A stretch of 6,893 nucleotides of DNA. Source: Verrucomicrobiia bacterium. GTDB taxonomy: Bacteria > Verrucomicrobiota > Verrucomicrobiia > Limisphaerales > DTLC01. Every line of letters begins with the position of its first letter. The stretch's first letter is position 1. Position numbers and translations under genes: made by a program. This document shows, one piece after another, positions 1 to 6,882 of the stretch. Below the pieces are notes generated by a model that was not told the DNA's origin, made no database searches, and was given only the letters and a program-made list of their open reading frames with translations. Where the stretch lies: contig JANWZY010000162.1 in NCBI GenBank assembly GCA_025061935.1, forward strand, positions 1 through 6,893, in the 5' to 3' direction.

Positions 1-1422
1 TCATGTTTGAGCAACGGTCGGCCGACCAACTGTCAGCGTGCCGGTTTTGTCAAACATGACGGCTGTTATTTGACCAGCTTTTTCGAGCGCGACCCCGTCT
101 CGGATCAGAATGCCGCGGCGCGCAGCCGCGTTTGCCGCAGCCATGATCGCCGCAGGCGTGGCCAGGCCCATCGCGCATGGGCAGGCAATGATTAGCACTG
201 CTGCGGCGCAAATGAAAGCGGCTGCCGCGGCCGACTCGGGCGGGTCGACGTGCCACAAAAATGCTGAAAGCCGCTCGTGCAGTGCGCGCGCGTGCCCGGG
301 CATCAGCCCCCAAACCAGCGCAGTGCAAATTGCAATCAGCACGACCACGGGCACGAACACGCTGCTGATGCGGTCGGCCAGCCGCTGGATGTTTGCGCGA
401 CTTGTTTGGGCGCGCCTGACGGCGGCAATTATATTTGCCAGCGCAGTTTGTTCGCCCGTGGCTAGCACGCGCTGCACAATTCGGCCCGTGAGGTTGATCG
501 TGCCGGCGAACAATTGGCTGCCGACGTTTTTTTCTACTGGCACAGACTCCCCCGTCAGCATTGATTCGTCCACAGCAGATTGCCCTTCAACCACGATACC
601 GTCTGTTGGGACCCGATCCCCGGCGCGCAACACGACCAGGTCACCCGGCTGCAACTGCGCCACAGGCACTTCTGTTTCCGTGCCGTCGGGATTCCGGCGC
701 ATCGCTTTGTCCGGGGCAAGCTGCATCAGCGTTTTAAGGGCCACGGCTGCCTTCGCACTCACGCGCGCCTCGAGCCAGTGACCTAGGCTAATAATGGTGA
801 TAATTGCTGCGGCTTCGCAGAAATACAGGTGCGAATCGCGCCCGGTCAAAAGAACCCAAGTGCTATAGCCGAAGGCGGTCGTCGAGCCGAGCGCGACCAG
901 CGTGTCCATGTTCGAGCGCCCGGCTCTGAGCTGCGTCCATGCGCCGCGATAAAACTTCGCGCCCGCAAACACTTGAACTACGGTCGCAAGCGCGAAGCTT
1001 GTCCATCTGAACCAGGGCACACCGCCCCAGCCGAGCGCCCACTCGCCTATTGCGAGAAGCGTGGTGGCTATTGCACCTATCCATAGATTAGCCTGCCACG
1101 GCGCGTGCGGCGCTGACTGGTCCTCGGGAACATGCGGCACAGGAACCTTTGCGCTGAAACCCGCGCGCGCTATCGCGTCGGCAACTGCGGTTACGTCTTG
1201 GGCCGCGCCAGGCGCCCAAAACACGGTCGCGCGACCTGAATCAAGCTCCACGGCAGCGTCGCGCACCCCGGGCACGGCTTTAATCGCGTCCACAACAGCG
1301 CGCGCGCAATTTGCGCATGTCATGCCGCTCACATGCAGCTCGGTTTGCCCCAGCCGAGTCTGCATAGGGGCGGTTGTTTCACTTGCACCGGCTGTGTTCA
1401 TGGTCCCGGTTTTGACAGACAT
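1..1422 (-). CDS. copA: Copper-type P1B ATPase, N-terminal part, ending at an early stop
   Basis: This inner-membrane heavy-metal pump exports Cu+ (or Ag+) using ATP. In order, the 473 residues show one HMA metal-binding domain at about 27-92 with GMTCANC (C36, C39), and four membrane segments at about 111-130, 142-158, 172-192 and 199-218. The actuator domain follows with TGES at 290-293, then a fifth membrane segment at about 354-376 and a sixth carrying the ion-binding CPC motif (C414-P415-C416). The phosphorylation motif DKTGTLT lies at 458-464. CPC points to Cu+/Ag+ within the family. The reading frame then stops at TGA (complement of bases 1-3). Family members usually run to 700-800 residues, so the ATP-binding domain, the GDGxND hinge and the last two membrane segments are missing. 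The gene may be frameshifted, truncated or split, with the rest left of the window. The start at 1422 is the most upstream ATG in frame; M8 and M20 are alternatives, and none has a clear ribosome binding site. Family certain, functionality doubtful. Confidence 0.9.
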   Translation of the reverse strand: MSVKTGTMNTAGASETTAPMQTRLGQTELHVSGMTCANCARAVVDAIKAVPGVRDAAVELDSGRATVFWAPGAAQDVTAVADAIARAGFSAKVPVPHVPEDQSAPHAPWQANLWIGAIATTLLAIGEWALGWGGVPWFRWTSFALATVVQVFAGAKFYRGAWTQLRAGRSNMDTLVALGSTTAFGYSTWVLLTGRDSHLYFCEAAAIITIISLGHWLEARVSAKAAVALKTLMQLAPDKAMRRNPDGTETEVPVAQLQPGDLVVLRAGDRVPTDGIVVEGQSAVDESMLTGESVPVEKNVGSQLFAGTINLTGRIVQRVLATGEQTALANIIAAVRRAQTSRANIQRLADRISSVFVPVVVLIAICTALVWGLMPGHARALHERLSAFLWHVDPPESAAAAAFICAAAVLIIACPCAMGLATPAAIMAAANAAARRGILIRDGVALEKAGQITAVMFDKTGTLTVGRPTVAQT

Positions 1423-1522
1423 TAAGCCATGAGGCGCGCCGCGTCTAGGGAGCGGGCATGTTTTGCCGGCAATCGTACCCGTGGAACGGCACCTGCGGCG
1501 CTTGCAATTGGAGCATCGTGAA

Positions 1523-1558
1523 ATGGCTCAGGCTGTCAGCCCGGCGATACGGAGCCAT
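1523..1558 (-). repeat. Inverted repeat with nested hairpin downstream of the phosphatase gene
   Basis: Arms ATGGCTC (1523-1529) and GAGCCAT (1552-1558) are perfect inverted repeats of 7 bp. Between them sits a smaller hairpin, GGCT-gtc-AGCC (1531-1541). The element starts about 46 bp past the stop of the phosphatase gene and lies in the 182-bp gap before the ATPase gene. Read on the minus strand, the stem is followed only by TTTCA. It could be a weak terminator or a processing site between the two genes, or it may be chance. No copper-responsive operator (CueR-like or CopY-like) was recognised in this gap. Confidence 0.25.
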
Positions 1559-1604
1559 GAAATGATGCGACACCACACTGGAGCAAATGTGGAGTACGCG
1601 AAGC

Positions 1605-2582
1605 TCAAGCTTCCACCACTGCGCCGAACCGCAACCCGCGCGTGCTAACGACCAGCTCACTGAACCCGAGTTTGTCCAACAGCGCCTCGTAAATGGCTGC
1701 GCCGAACAGAATGATATCCGCGCGGTCGGGTGGGAGCCCCACCACTCTTTTGCGGCTTTCGAGTGGCATTTGCCAGAGCCGCTCGACCATGGCGCGGAGT
1801 TGGTCGAGCCGCAACCGCAACCGGTCAATCTTAGCGCGGTCGAATCTTGGCACCCCCGCATGGATGCAGGCAAGGACCGTGCTCGTGCCACCCGTGCCGA
1901 CAAGCTGCAGCGCGTCGGTTGCACCGGGACCAGAAGAGCCGGGCTGCGTCTTGGACTTTTGGGTCTGCGCAATGGCCTGCTTTAGCTCGGCTTGCATCTC
2001 GCGTTGGATAAACTCCTGCAGCCACTGCCGGCAATTGGCCAGCTCGGCCGGTGTGGGCGGATCGCTGTGCTGCAATTGATGCGCGAGCCTGACTGCACCG
2101 AGTTGATAGCTGCGCTGCCACTGTGGCTGCGGGCCGTTGCCCACGATCACTTCTGTGCTGCCACCGCCCACATCAAGAATAAGCATTGGTCCCTCCGCGA
2201 ATACGGGGTCTGTCCGCACACCGCGGTAGGCCAAAAGCGCTTCACGTTCACCGGGCACCACCTCGACCGGCAAGCATACTGCCTCTTCTATGGCAGTTTT
2301 AAGTTCATCTGCGTTCGGCGCTTCGCGCGCGGCACTCGTTGCAATGATCTTTATCGAAGCGGCGTTGTGCCTCAGCGCCATCTGAACGAACGCCCCAACG
2401 GCGACCGCAGTTTGAGCTATCGCCTGAGGCTTTAAATGACCGGCCTCGTAAATGCCCTGGCCGAGCCTGGTTTGCCTGCCGTCCTCGTACACCGGCTCGA
2501 CCTGTTGCCCTGTCACGTCGGCGATCAATAGCTTGATGGAGTTGGTGCCTACATCAATTATTGCGCGCCGGACAGTAACCAT
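1605..2582 (-). CDS. ppx: Exopolyphosphatase / GppA-family phosphatase
   Basis: This cytoplasmic enzyme belongs to the Ppx/GppA branch of the actin-like (ASKHA) ATPase fold. Members release phosphate from polyphosphate, or hydrolyse pppGpp to ppGpp. The 325 residues carry the family marks: the first phosphate-binding loop IDVGTNSIK (9-17), TSAAREAPN (82-90), GEREALLAYRG (111-121) in the region of the family's catalytic glutamate, the second loop LDVGGGSTE (136-144), YQLGAVRL (159-166), and the adenosine-type loop GTGGTS (229-234). The length matches the short two-domain form; the HD-like C-terminal domain of E. coli Ppx and GppA is absent. A low-complexity linker rich in Q, K, S, P and G lies at about 207-223. 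ATG at 2582 is supported because the first phosphate loop begins a few residues later. It has no Shine-Dalgarno site but a well-placed promoter. The gene is divergent from gnd. Sequence alone cannot decide polyphosphate versus pppGpp as substrate. Confidence 0.92.
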   Translation of the reverse strand: MVTVRRAIIDVGTNSIKLLIADVTGQQVEPVYEDGRQTRLGQGIYEAGHLKPQAIAQTAVAVGAFVQMALRHNAASIKIIATSAAREAPNADELKTAIEEAVCLPVEVVPGEREALLAYRGVRTDPVFAEGPMLILDVGGGSTEVIVGNGPQPQWQRSYQLGAVRLAHQLQHSDPPTPAELANCRQWLQEFIQREMQAELKQAIAQTQKSKTQPGSSGPGATDALQLVGTGGTSTVLACIHAGVPRFDRAKIDRLRLRLDQLRAMVERLWQMPLESRKRVVGLPPDRADIILFGAAIYEALLDKLGFSELVVSTRGLRFGAVVEA

Positions 2583-2593
2583 ACTTGTCGCAA

Positions 2594-2622
2594 ATGATAT
2601 CTTCGGAGGACTCGATTGCCAA
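2594..2622 (-). promoter_or_regulatory. Sigma70-like promoter for the phosphatase gene
   Basis: On the minus strand, a -35 box TTGGCA (2622-2617, five of six consensus bases) is followed by a 17-bp spacer and a -10 box TATCAT (2599-2594, five of six). Transcription would start near 2588-2586, only about 4-6 nt before the ATG at 2582, giving a leaderless or nearly leaderless mRNA. This agrees with the lack of a ribosome binding site there. Promoter calls by eye are uncertain, but the match quality and spacing are good. Confidence 0.5.
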
Positions 2623-2643
2623 ATTCAAATCTGTGCGTACAAA
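2616..2643 (+). promoter_or_regulatory. Possible promoter for gnd
   Basis: TTGCCA (2616-2621, five of six -35 bases), a 16-bp spacer and TACAAA (2638-2643, four of six -10 bases) make a mediocre sigma70-like promoter facing gnd. Its -35 box occupies nearly the same bases as the -35 box of the divergent phosphatase promoter, because TTGCCAA reads TTGGCAA on the other strand. If used, the gnd mRNA would have a leader of about 85 nt. This call competes with the small ORF at 2616-2735, whose start codon would lie upstream of the transcript. Confidence 0.2.
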
Positions 2644-2735
2644 CAGGCCCTGAGACGGTTCACAAGCGCATGCAAAAATCTACTGGCGCAGTTCAGAAAC
2701 CGTGGTATTGTTGGCGCCCGAAAAGGACAAACTAA
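2616..2735 (+). CDS. Possible 39-residue leader peptide in front of gnd
   Basis: A TTG codon at 2616 follows a strong Shine-Dalgarno sequence GGAGGA (2605-2610) with a 5-nt gap. It opens a 39-codon frame, beginning MPNSNLCVQTG and ending RPKRTN, that stops at TAA 2733-2735. The stop directly abuts the GTG start of gnd in the same frame, which would suit translational coupling. The peptide is basic at its end, has two Cys and two Trp near the middle and end, and shows no membrane segment. I recognise no family. It overlaps the phosphatase promoter on the other strand. It may be chance in a short intergenic region; only the ribosome-binding-site spacing and the exact abutment support it. Confidence 0.2.
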   Translation: MPNSNLCVQTGPETVHKRMQKSTGAVQKPWYCWRPKRTN

Positions 2736-4214
2736 GTGGTAAAAATGGAACCGAAAGCTGACATCGCACTGATTGGGCTGGCCGTAATGGGTCAGAACTT
2801 GATTTTGAACATGAACGACCACGGCTTCACCGTCGTGGCTTACAACCGCACCGTTTCCAAAGTTGACGAATTTCTCGCCAACGAAGCCAAAGGCACAAAC
2901 GTGCTCGGTGCGCACTCGTTACAGGAAATGGCCGCGCTGCTGAAGAAACCGCGTCGCGTCATGCTTATGGTCAAGGCCGGGCAGGCCGTGGACGATTTCA
3001 TCGAGCAACTGCTCGGGGTGCTCGAGCCGGGCGACATCATCATTGACGGCGGCAACTCGAATTACGAGGACACGATCCGGCGCACCAAGTACGTCGAAAG
3101 CAAAGGCTTGCTTTACATCGGCACAGGAGTCAGCGGCGGCGAGGAAGGCGCCCGACACGGCCCGGCGATCATGCCCGGTGGCAGCCCTGCTGCATGGCCA
3201 CACGTTAAGCCGATCTTCCAGGCCATAGCCGCCAAAGTGTATGACCCTGAGACCGGTCAAGAGGAACCATGCTGCGATTGGGTCGGCGAGAACGGAGCAG
3301 GCCACTACGTCAAGATGACCCATAACGGTATCGAGTACGGCGACATGCAGCTCATTTGCGAAGCGTATCACATCATGAAAGACGGGCTTGGCATGACGCC
3401 GGATGAAATGCACGAGGTCTTTAAGGAATGGAACGAAGGCGAGCTGAAATCATACCTTATCGAAATCACGCGCGATATACTCGCATTCAAGGACGAGGAC
3501 GGCCAGCCGCTAATAGACAAGATACTTGACGCAGCCGGCCAGAAGGGCACTGGCAAATGGACAGTGATTTCCTCGCAGGAGCTGGGTATTCCGATCACTT
3601 TGATAGCCGAGGCGGTGTACGCGCGGTGTTTGTCCGCGCTCAAAGACGAGCGCGTGGCCGCGTCGAAAGTGTTCAAGCCCACCAACACGCGGTTCCCGGG
3701 CGATCGCAAGCAATGGATCAATGACATCCGCAAAGCGCTATACGCTTCCAAGATAGTCAGCTACGCGCAGGGCTTCATGCTCATGCGCGCGGCCGCACAG
3801 CATTACGGCTGGGACCTCAAGTACGGCAACATAGCCAAGATTTGGCGCGGCGGATGCATCATCAGGAGCGTTTTCTTGAGCGAGATCAAGAAAGCGTTCG
3901 ATCGTAACCCGAACCTGAGCAACCTGATGCTCGATCCGTTCTTCACCAAAGCCGTCAAACGGTGCGTACGTTCGTGGCGCAAAGTCGTAAGCACTGCCAT
4001 GCGCAAAGGCATTCCTGTACCGGCGTTTAGCACCGCACTGGCGTTCTTCGACGGGTATCGCAGCGCCTGGCTGCCAGCCAACCTGCTCCAAGCACAGCGG
4101 GACTACTTCGGCGCACACACTTACGAGCGGGTGGACAAACCGCGCGGCCAGTTCTTCCATACTAACTGGACCGGACGCGGCGGCCGCGTGGCCAGCACCG
4201 CATACACGGTCTAA
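2736..4214 (+). CDS. gnd: 6-phosphogluconate dehydrogenase (decarboxylating)
   Basis: This cytoplasmic homodimeric enzyme of the oxidative pentose phosphate pathway converts 6-phosphogluconate and NADP+ to ribulose 5-phosphate, CO2 and NADPH. The 492 residues show the Rossmann dinucleotide loop GLAVMGQNL (14-22), DGGNS (104-108), the substrate-binding VSGGEEGA (132-139), the catalytic lysine K193 and glutamate E200 in GHYVKMTHNGIEYGDMQ, and the family signature ILDAAGQKGTGKW (263-275). The all-helical domain follows, then RDYFGAH with the phosphate-binding R455 and H461, and the C-terminal tail ending GRGGRVASTAYTV that reaches into the partner subunit. Length fits the long form of the family. 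GTG at 2736 is preferred because AGGA (2724-2727) sits 8 nt upstream; ATG at 2745 would be 17 nt away. No zwf or pgl gene is seen nearby. The gene stands alone on its strand, divergent from the phosphatase and closed by a terminator. All key residues are intact. Confidence 0.97.
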   Translation: MVKMEPKADIALIGLAVMGQNLILNMNDHGFTVVAYNRTVSKVDEFLANEAKGTNVLGAHSLQEMAALLKKPRRVMLMVKAGQAVDDFIEQLLGVLEPGDIIIDGGNSNYEDTIRRTKYVESKGLLYIGTGVSGGEEGARHGPAIMPGGSPAAWPHVKPIFQAIAAKVYDPETGQEEPCCDWVGENGAGHYVKMTHNGIEYGDMQLICEAYHIMKDGLGMTPDEMHEVFKEWNEGELKSYLIEITRDILAFKDEDGQPLIDKILDAAGQKGTGKWTVISSQELGIPITLIAEAVYARCLSALKDERVAASKVFKPTNTRFPGDRKQWINDIRKALYASKIVSYAQGFMLMRAAAQHYGWDLKYGNIAKIWRGGCIIRSVFLSEIKKAFDRNPNLSNLMLDPFFTKAVKRCVRSWRKVVSTAMRKGIPVPAFSTALAFFDGYRSAWLPANLLQAQRDYFGAHTYERVDKPRGQFFHTNWTGRGGRVASTAYTV

Positions 4215-4223
4215 GCCGAGGGC

Positions 4224-4248
4224 GGCGGTACTACGACAGTAGTCCGCC
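4224..4248. repeat. Bulged hairpin just after gnd
   Basis: GGCGG (4224-4228) and ACTAC (4230-4234) pair with GTAGT (4239-4243) and CCGCC (4244-4248) around the loop GACA. This gives a 10-bp stem with one bulged T. It begins 10 bp after the gnd stop. An A-run rather than a T-run follows on the plus strand, so it is not a classical terminator. It may protect the mRNA 3' end or simply be a fold next to the real terminator. Confidence 0.4.
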
Positions 4249-4268
4249 ACAAAAAGTAGCGCGCGGAT

Positions 4269-4309
4269 TGAGCGCGCCGGCGCCTGGTCGCCGGCGCGCT
4301 CATGTTTTT
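4269..4309 (+). terminator. Rho-independent terminator of gnd
   Basis: TGAGCGCGCCGGCG (4269-4282) and its perfect complement (4289-4302) form a 14-bp stem with loop CCTGGT, followed by TG and then five T (4305-4309). It ends gnd transcripts 55-95 bp past the stop codon. The aldo/keto reductase gene converges from the other side. The stem could also act on that strand, although the nearest T-run there lies more than 10 nt beyond the stem, so it is better suited to gnd. Confidence 0.85.
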
Positions 4310-4414
4310 AAGACCTGCGCGGACGCAACTGCCAGCCGAGGCGAGACAAATGCGAGCACAAAACAATCACCATGCGCCCTAATCAATTCGAACATGTCCG
4401 GCCCGACGGCGCAC

Positions 4415-5335
4415 TCACACTTCAGCCAGCGCGCGGTTCATACGCTCGATGGCTTCGTCTATCTCGGCCTCGGTGGTGAATCCGATAACGATGGCGTCTA
4501 TGTCAGGGCACGCCATAGCGAACCGAATGGCTTTGTCGCGGTCAGCAGCATCGGTGAAGGTGCCGTTGCCGATTATTTTCATACCGATAACACCGCAGCC
4601 TTTGGCGTGCATCTTTTTGACCTGCTCCATCACTGGCGCGATGTCGTTCGTGTGGAGCGCGCCCCACTCGACCTTTTCGCCGTCAATAAATTTGCCCTGC
4701 GGGTTGACACGCACAAGGTGCACCTCTGGCCAATCAGATGCAGCGGCAGCACGCAGTGCTGGCAATGTGTGGCACGACACGCCCTTCGCACGAATCCACT
4801 TCCTTTCCTTGGCCTGATCGAACGCGTCCATGACGCGGCGCCATTCCTCGGTCCAGTTGCCCCGCACCATGCAGTGGATGAGCAGGCTGTCGATGTAATC
4901 CGTGTTGAACGTTTTGCGATGCCGGTCGATCGCTGCGAGCACGTCCTCGGGTCTGCCAGGAATCTTGGATTGAACGAACAATTTTTCGCGCGGCAAACCT
5001 TTGATAGCGTCACCGATCCACTCGAATGTCTGATACGTCTCGGCAGTGTCAATGTAAGTAATGCCCTTGTCGAACGCGGCGTGGACCAGCTTGATGAAGC
5101 CCTGCTTGCCCAGCGCAGTCTGCGCCCAACCGGTGTTCGAGCCGGTGCCGACCCCGAGCCGGCTCAATTTCAACCCTGTTTTGCCCAACGGCACCTGATC
5201 AACGGCAGTGCGTTTGGGCCGAACGGCTTCAGGCAAGTTCGGCGCGGCGCCGAATACGCGGGATGCAATTGCGAGACCCGCCACACCGGTGGCCGTCTTA
5301 ATGAACTGTCGGCGGCTAAAGGCTTGGTGGTTCAT
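4415..5335 (-). CDS. Tat-exported aldo/keto reductase
   Basis: This NAD(P)H-dependent oxidoreductase of the aldo/keto reductase superfamily has an unknown substrate. The 306 residues start with a twin-arginine signal: SRRQFIK (7-13), a hydrophobic stretch at about 14-30, and a likely cut after about VFGA (residue 30). Folded export with bound cofactor is therefore expected. The barrel begins at VPLGKTGLKLSRLGVGTG (48-65). The catalytic tetrad is complete: D96 and Y101 in YIDTAETY, K124 in VQSKI, H154 in LLIHC. Cofactor-side elements GMKIIGNG (251-258) and IVIGFTTEAEIDEAI (282-296) are present. The C-terminal ferredoxin-like iron-sulphur extension seen in some relatives is missing, and the protein ends soon after the last barrel helix. 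The ATG at 5335 is fixed by the Tat signal, though no clear ribosome binding site is visible. It lies 77 bp downstream of gatA on the same strand, so co-transcription is possible but unproven. Tat-tagged reductases of this kind are familiar in Verrucomicrobiota, Planctomycetota and Acidobacteriota. Confidence 0.9.
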   Translation of the reverse strand: MNHQAFSRRQFIKTATGVAGLAIASRVFGAAPNLPEAVRPKRTAVDQVPLGKTGLKLSRLGVGTGSNTGWAQTALGKQGFIKLVHAAFDKGITYIDTAETYQTFEWIGDAIKGLPREKLFVQSKIPGRPEDVLAAIDRHRKTFNTDYIDSLLIHCMVRGNWTEEWRRVMDAFDQAKERKWIRAKGVSCHTLPALRAAAASDWPEVHLVRVNPQGKFIDGEKVEWGALHTNDIAPVMEQVKKMHAKGCGVIGMKIIGNGTFTDAADRDKAIRFAMACPDIDAIVIGFTTEAEIDEAIERMNRALAEV

Positions 5336-5386
5336 ACTTGCGCTTTCAGGTTTTGAGTAAACCGTTCACCCGCAGCGGCCAAAACG

Positions 5387-5400
5387 CAAATTGAAATTTG
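5387..5400. promoter_or_regulatory. AT-rich palindrome upstream of the reductase gene
   Basis: CAAATT (5387-5392) and AATTTG (5395-5400) are perfect 6-bp arms separated by GA, lying in the 77-bp gap between gatA and the reductase gene, about 52 bp before the reductase start. The site stands out in GC-rich surroundings and has the shape of a small dimer-binding operator. No known regulator is recognised, and a chance origin is quite possible. Confidence 0.15.
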
Positions 5401-5412
5401 TCCGACGCTGTT

Positions 5413-6882
5413 TCACTGGACTATCGTGGGCTTGTGCTTGTGCCACGGCGTGGTCTGCTCGTAAGCGTGGGCAATTTTCAGGATTGTTTCCTCGCCGAAA
5501 TGTTTGCCAAGGATTTGGAGGCCGATGGGCAGTTTGGGTGAAGCGGTGAACCCGCACGGTACGCTTATGCCGCAGATGCCAGCCAGGTTGCACGAGATTG
5601 TGTAAATGTCCGAGAGATACATTTGCAGCGGGTCGTCTATCTTCTCGCCGAGCTTGAACGCAACAGTCGGCGCGGTCGGAGTCACAATTGCGTCCACGCG
5701 CTCGAACGCGCGCATGAAATCTTGCCGGATGAGCGTGCGGACCTTTTGCGCGCGCAGGTAGTAAGCGTCGTAGTAGCCCGCGCTCAGCGCGTAGGTGCCG
5801 AGGATAATCCTCCGTTTGACCTCTGGGCCGAAGCCCGCACCGCGCGTGCGGCAGTACATCTCGGTCGGGTCGGCACCGTGTATGCGCAGGCCGTACCGCA
5901 CGCCGTCGAACCGCGCCAGGTTTGTTGATGCCTCAGCCGTGGCAATGATGTAATAAGCAGCGATGGCGTATTCAGTGTGTGGCAACGAAATCTCGACCAC
6001 TTCAGCGCCGAGTGAGGCCAAATGATTTACTGCAGCCTCGACGGCATGTTTGACCTCGGGATCGAGCCCGCCGAGCATGTATTCCTTGGCCAGACCGATC
6101 TTGATCCCTCGGATCGAGCCGTCGAGCGCTGCCGGGTAGTCCGGCACCGGCTCAGGCACACTCGTCGAGTCGCGTGGGTCGTGGCCTGCAATAACACGTA
6201 GCAACAACGCCACGTCGCGCACCGTCTTGCCGAGTGGGCCGATCTGGTCCAGCGATGAAGCGTACGCGACCAGGCCGTACCGCGACACGCGGCCGTAGGT
6301 GGGTTTAAGCCCTACACAGCCGCACATGGCCGCCGGTTGGCGTATCGAGCCGCCCGTGTCCGAGCCGAGGCTCGCAATGCATTCGTCTGCCACCACGGCT
6401 GCGGCTGAGCCGCCGGACGAGCCGCCCGGCACGCGCTCGAGGTCCCACGGATTGCGCGTCGGACCGAACGCGGAGGTCTCAGTCGAGCTGCCCATGGCGA
6501 ACTCGTCCATGTTTAGCCTGCCGAAGACGATAGCGCCTGCAGCTCGAAGCTTTTCAATCACTGTGGCGTCGTACGGCGAAACGAATCCGTCGAGTATCCG
6601 TGACGCGCAGCTCAATCTATGGCCTTTCACCGCAATTACGTCTTTAATGGCAATCGGTACTCCAAGCAGCGGCTTGGCCGGGTCAGTTCCCGCAGCGAGC
6701 AATTTGTCGGCTGCGTCGGCCTGGGCCAACGCATCGGCCTCGTCCACGCTGATGAATGCGTGGAGCTTGTCGTCCACGCGTCGGATTTGGTCGAGGCAGG
6801 CCTGCATCAGCTCGCGCGCGGAGGCGTCACGTCGCGCAAGCACTTCGACCGCTTGTGAAATTGTGAGTTGGTTTAGTTTCAT
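5413..6882 (-). CDS. gatA: Asp-tRNA(Asn)/Glu-tRNA(Gln) amidotransferase subunit A
   Basis: GatA is the glutaminase subunit of the cytoplasmic GatCAB complex. It releases ammonia from glutamine, which GatB uses to turn mischarged Glu-tRNA(Gln) or Asp-tRNA(Asn) into the correct amide form. The 489 residues show the amidase-signature fold with the full Ser-cisSer-Lys triad: K80 in GVPIAIKD, S155 in the glycine-serine loop [12 protein letters not shown], and the nucleophile S179 in [24 protein letters not shown] (124-135), GPTRNP (140-145) and [13 protein letters not shown] are further GatA-type signatures that separate it from general amidases. The C-terminal part with [11 protein letters not shown] and GLQILGKHF is complete, and the length matches the family. 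ATG at 6882 gives the standard N-terminus; no strong ribosome binding site is seen in the 11 bases left upstream. gatC often precedes gatA, but that side is outside the window and gatB is not seen. The gene may share a transcript with the reductase gene 77 bp downstream. Confidence 0.96.
   Translation of the reverse strand: MKLNQLTISQAVEVLARRDASARELMQACLDQIRRVDDKLHAFISVDEADALAQADAADKLLAAGTDPAKPLLGVPIAIKDVIAVKGHRLSCASRILDGFVSPYDATVIEKLRAAGAIVFGRLNMDEFAMGSSTETSAFGPTRNPWDLERVPGGSSGGSAAAVVADECIASLGSDTGGSIRQPAAMCGCVGLKPTYGRVSRYGLVAYASSLDQIGPLGKTVRDVALLLRVIAGHDPRDSTSVPEPVPDYPAALDGSIRGIKIGLAKEYMLGGLDPEVKHAVEAAVNHLASLGAEVVEISLPHTEYAIAAYYIIATAEASTNLARFDGVRYGLRIHGADPTEMYCRTRGAGFGPEVKRRIILGTYALSAGYYDAYYLRAQKVRTLIRQDFMRAFERVDAIVTPTAPTVAFKLGEKIDDPLQMYLSDIYTISCNLAGICGISVPCGFTASPKLPIGLQILGKHFGEETILKIAHAYEQTTPWHKHKPTIVQ

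Noticed and set aside
1..3. TGA at the end of the ATPase read as a recoded sense codon (Trp, Gly or selenocysteine)
   Set aside because: The phosphatase, reductase and GatA genes all end at TGA where their families end, no internal in-frame TGA occurs in any gene, and no selenocysteine context applies at this point of a P-type ATPase.
110..781. A 223-codon plus-strand frame opposite the copper ATPase
   Set aside because: Antisense shadow of a gene with clear CPC, TGES and DKTGTLT motifs; the composition (Ala, Ser, Thr, Arg) is typical of a shadow frame.
1423..1604. Copper-responsive operator or riboswitch in front of the ATPase gene
   Set aside because: No CueR-type dyad with long spacer, CopY-type box or structured RNA pattern could be seen; only a short 7-bp inverted repeat is present.
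1445..1972. A 175-codon minus-strand frame overlapping the 3' end of the phosphatase gene and filling the gap before the ATPase
   Set aside because: It overlaps the conserved C-terminal half of the phosphatase in another frame and has no recognisable domain. Its last 37 codons (from ATG 1558) lie in the gap but have no ribosome binding site or family resemblance.
2919..3413. A 164-codon minus-strand frame inside gnd
   Set aside because: Lies wholly opposite catalytic and cofactor-binding segments of 6-phosphogluconate dehydrogenase; no domain and no start signal.
4268..5356. A 362-codon open frame on the plus strand covering the whole reductase gene, longer than the gene itself
   Set aside because: The minus-strand protein has a Tat signal and the complete aldo/keto reductase tetrad. 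The plus-strand translation shows no recognisable domain, begins inside the terminator hairpin, and is the kind of open shadow frame GC-rich genes produce.
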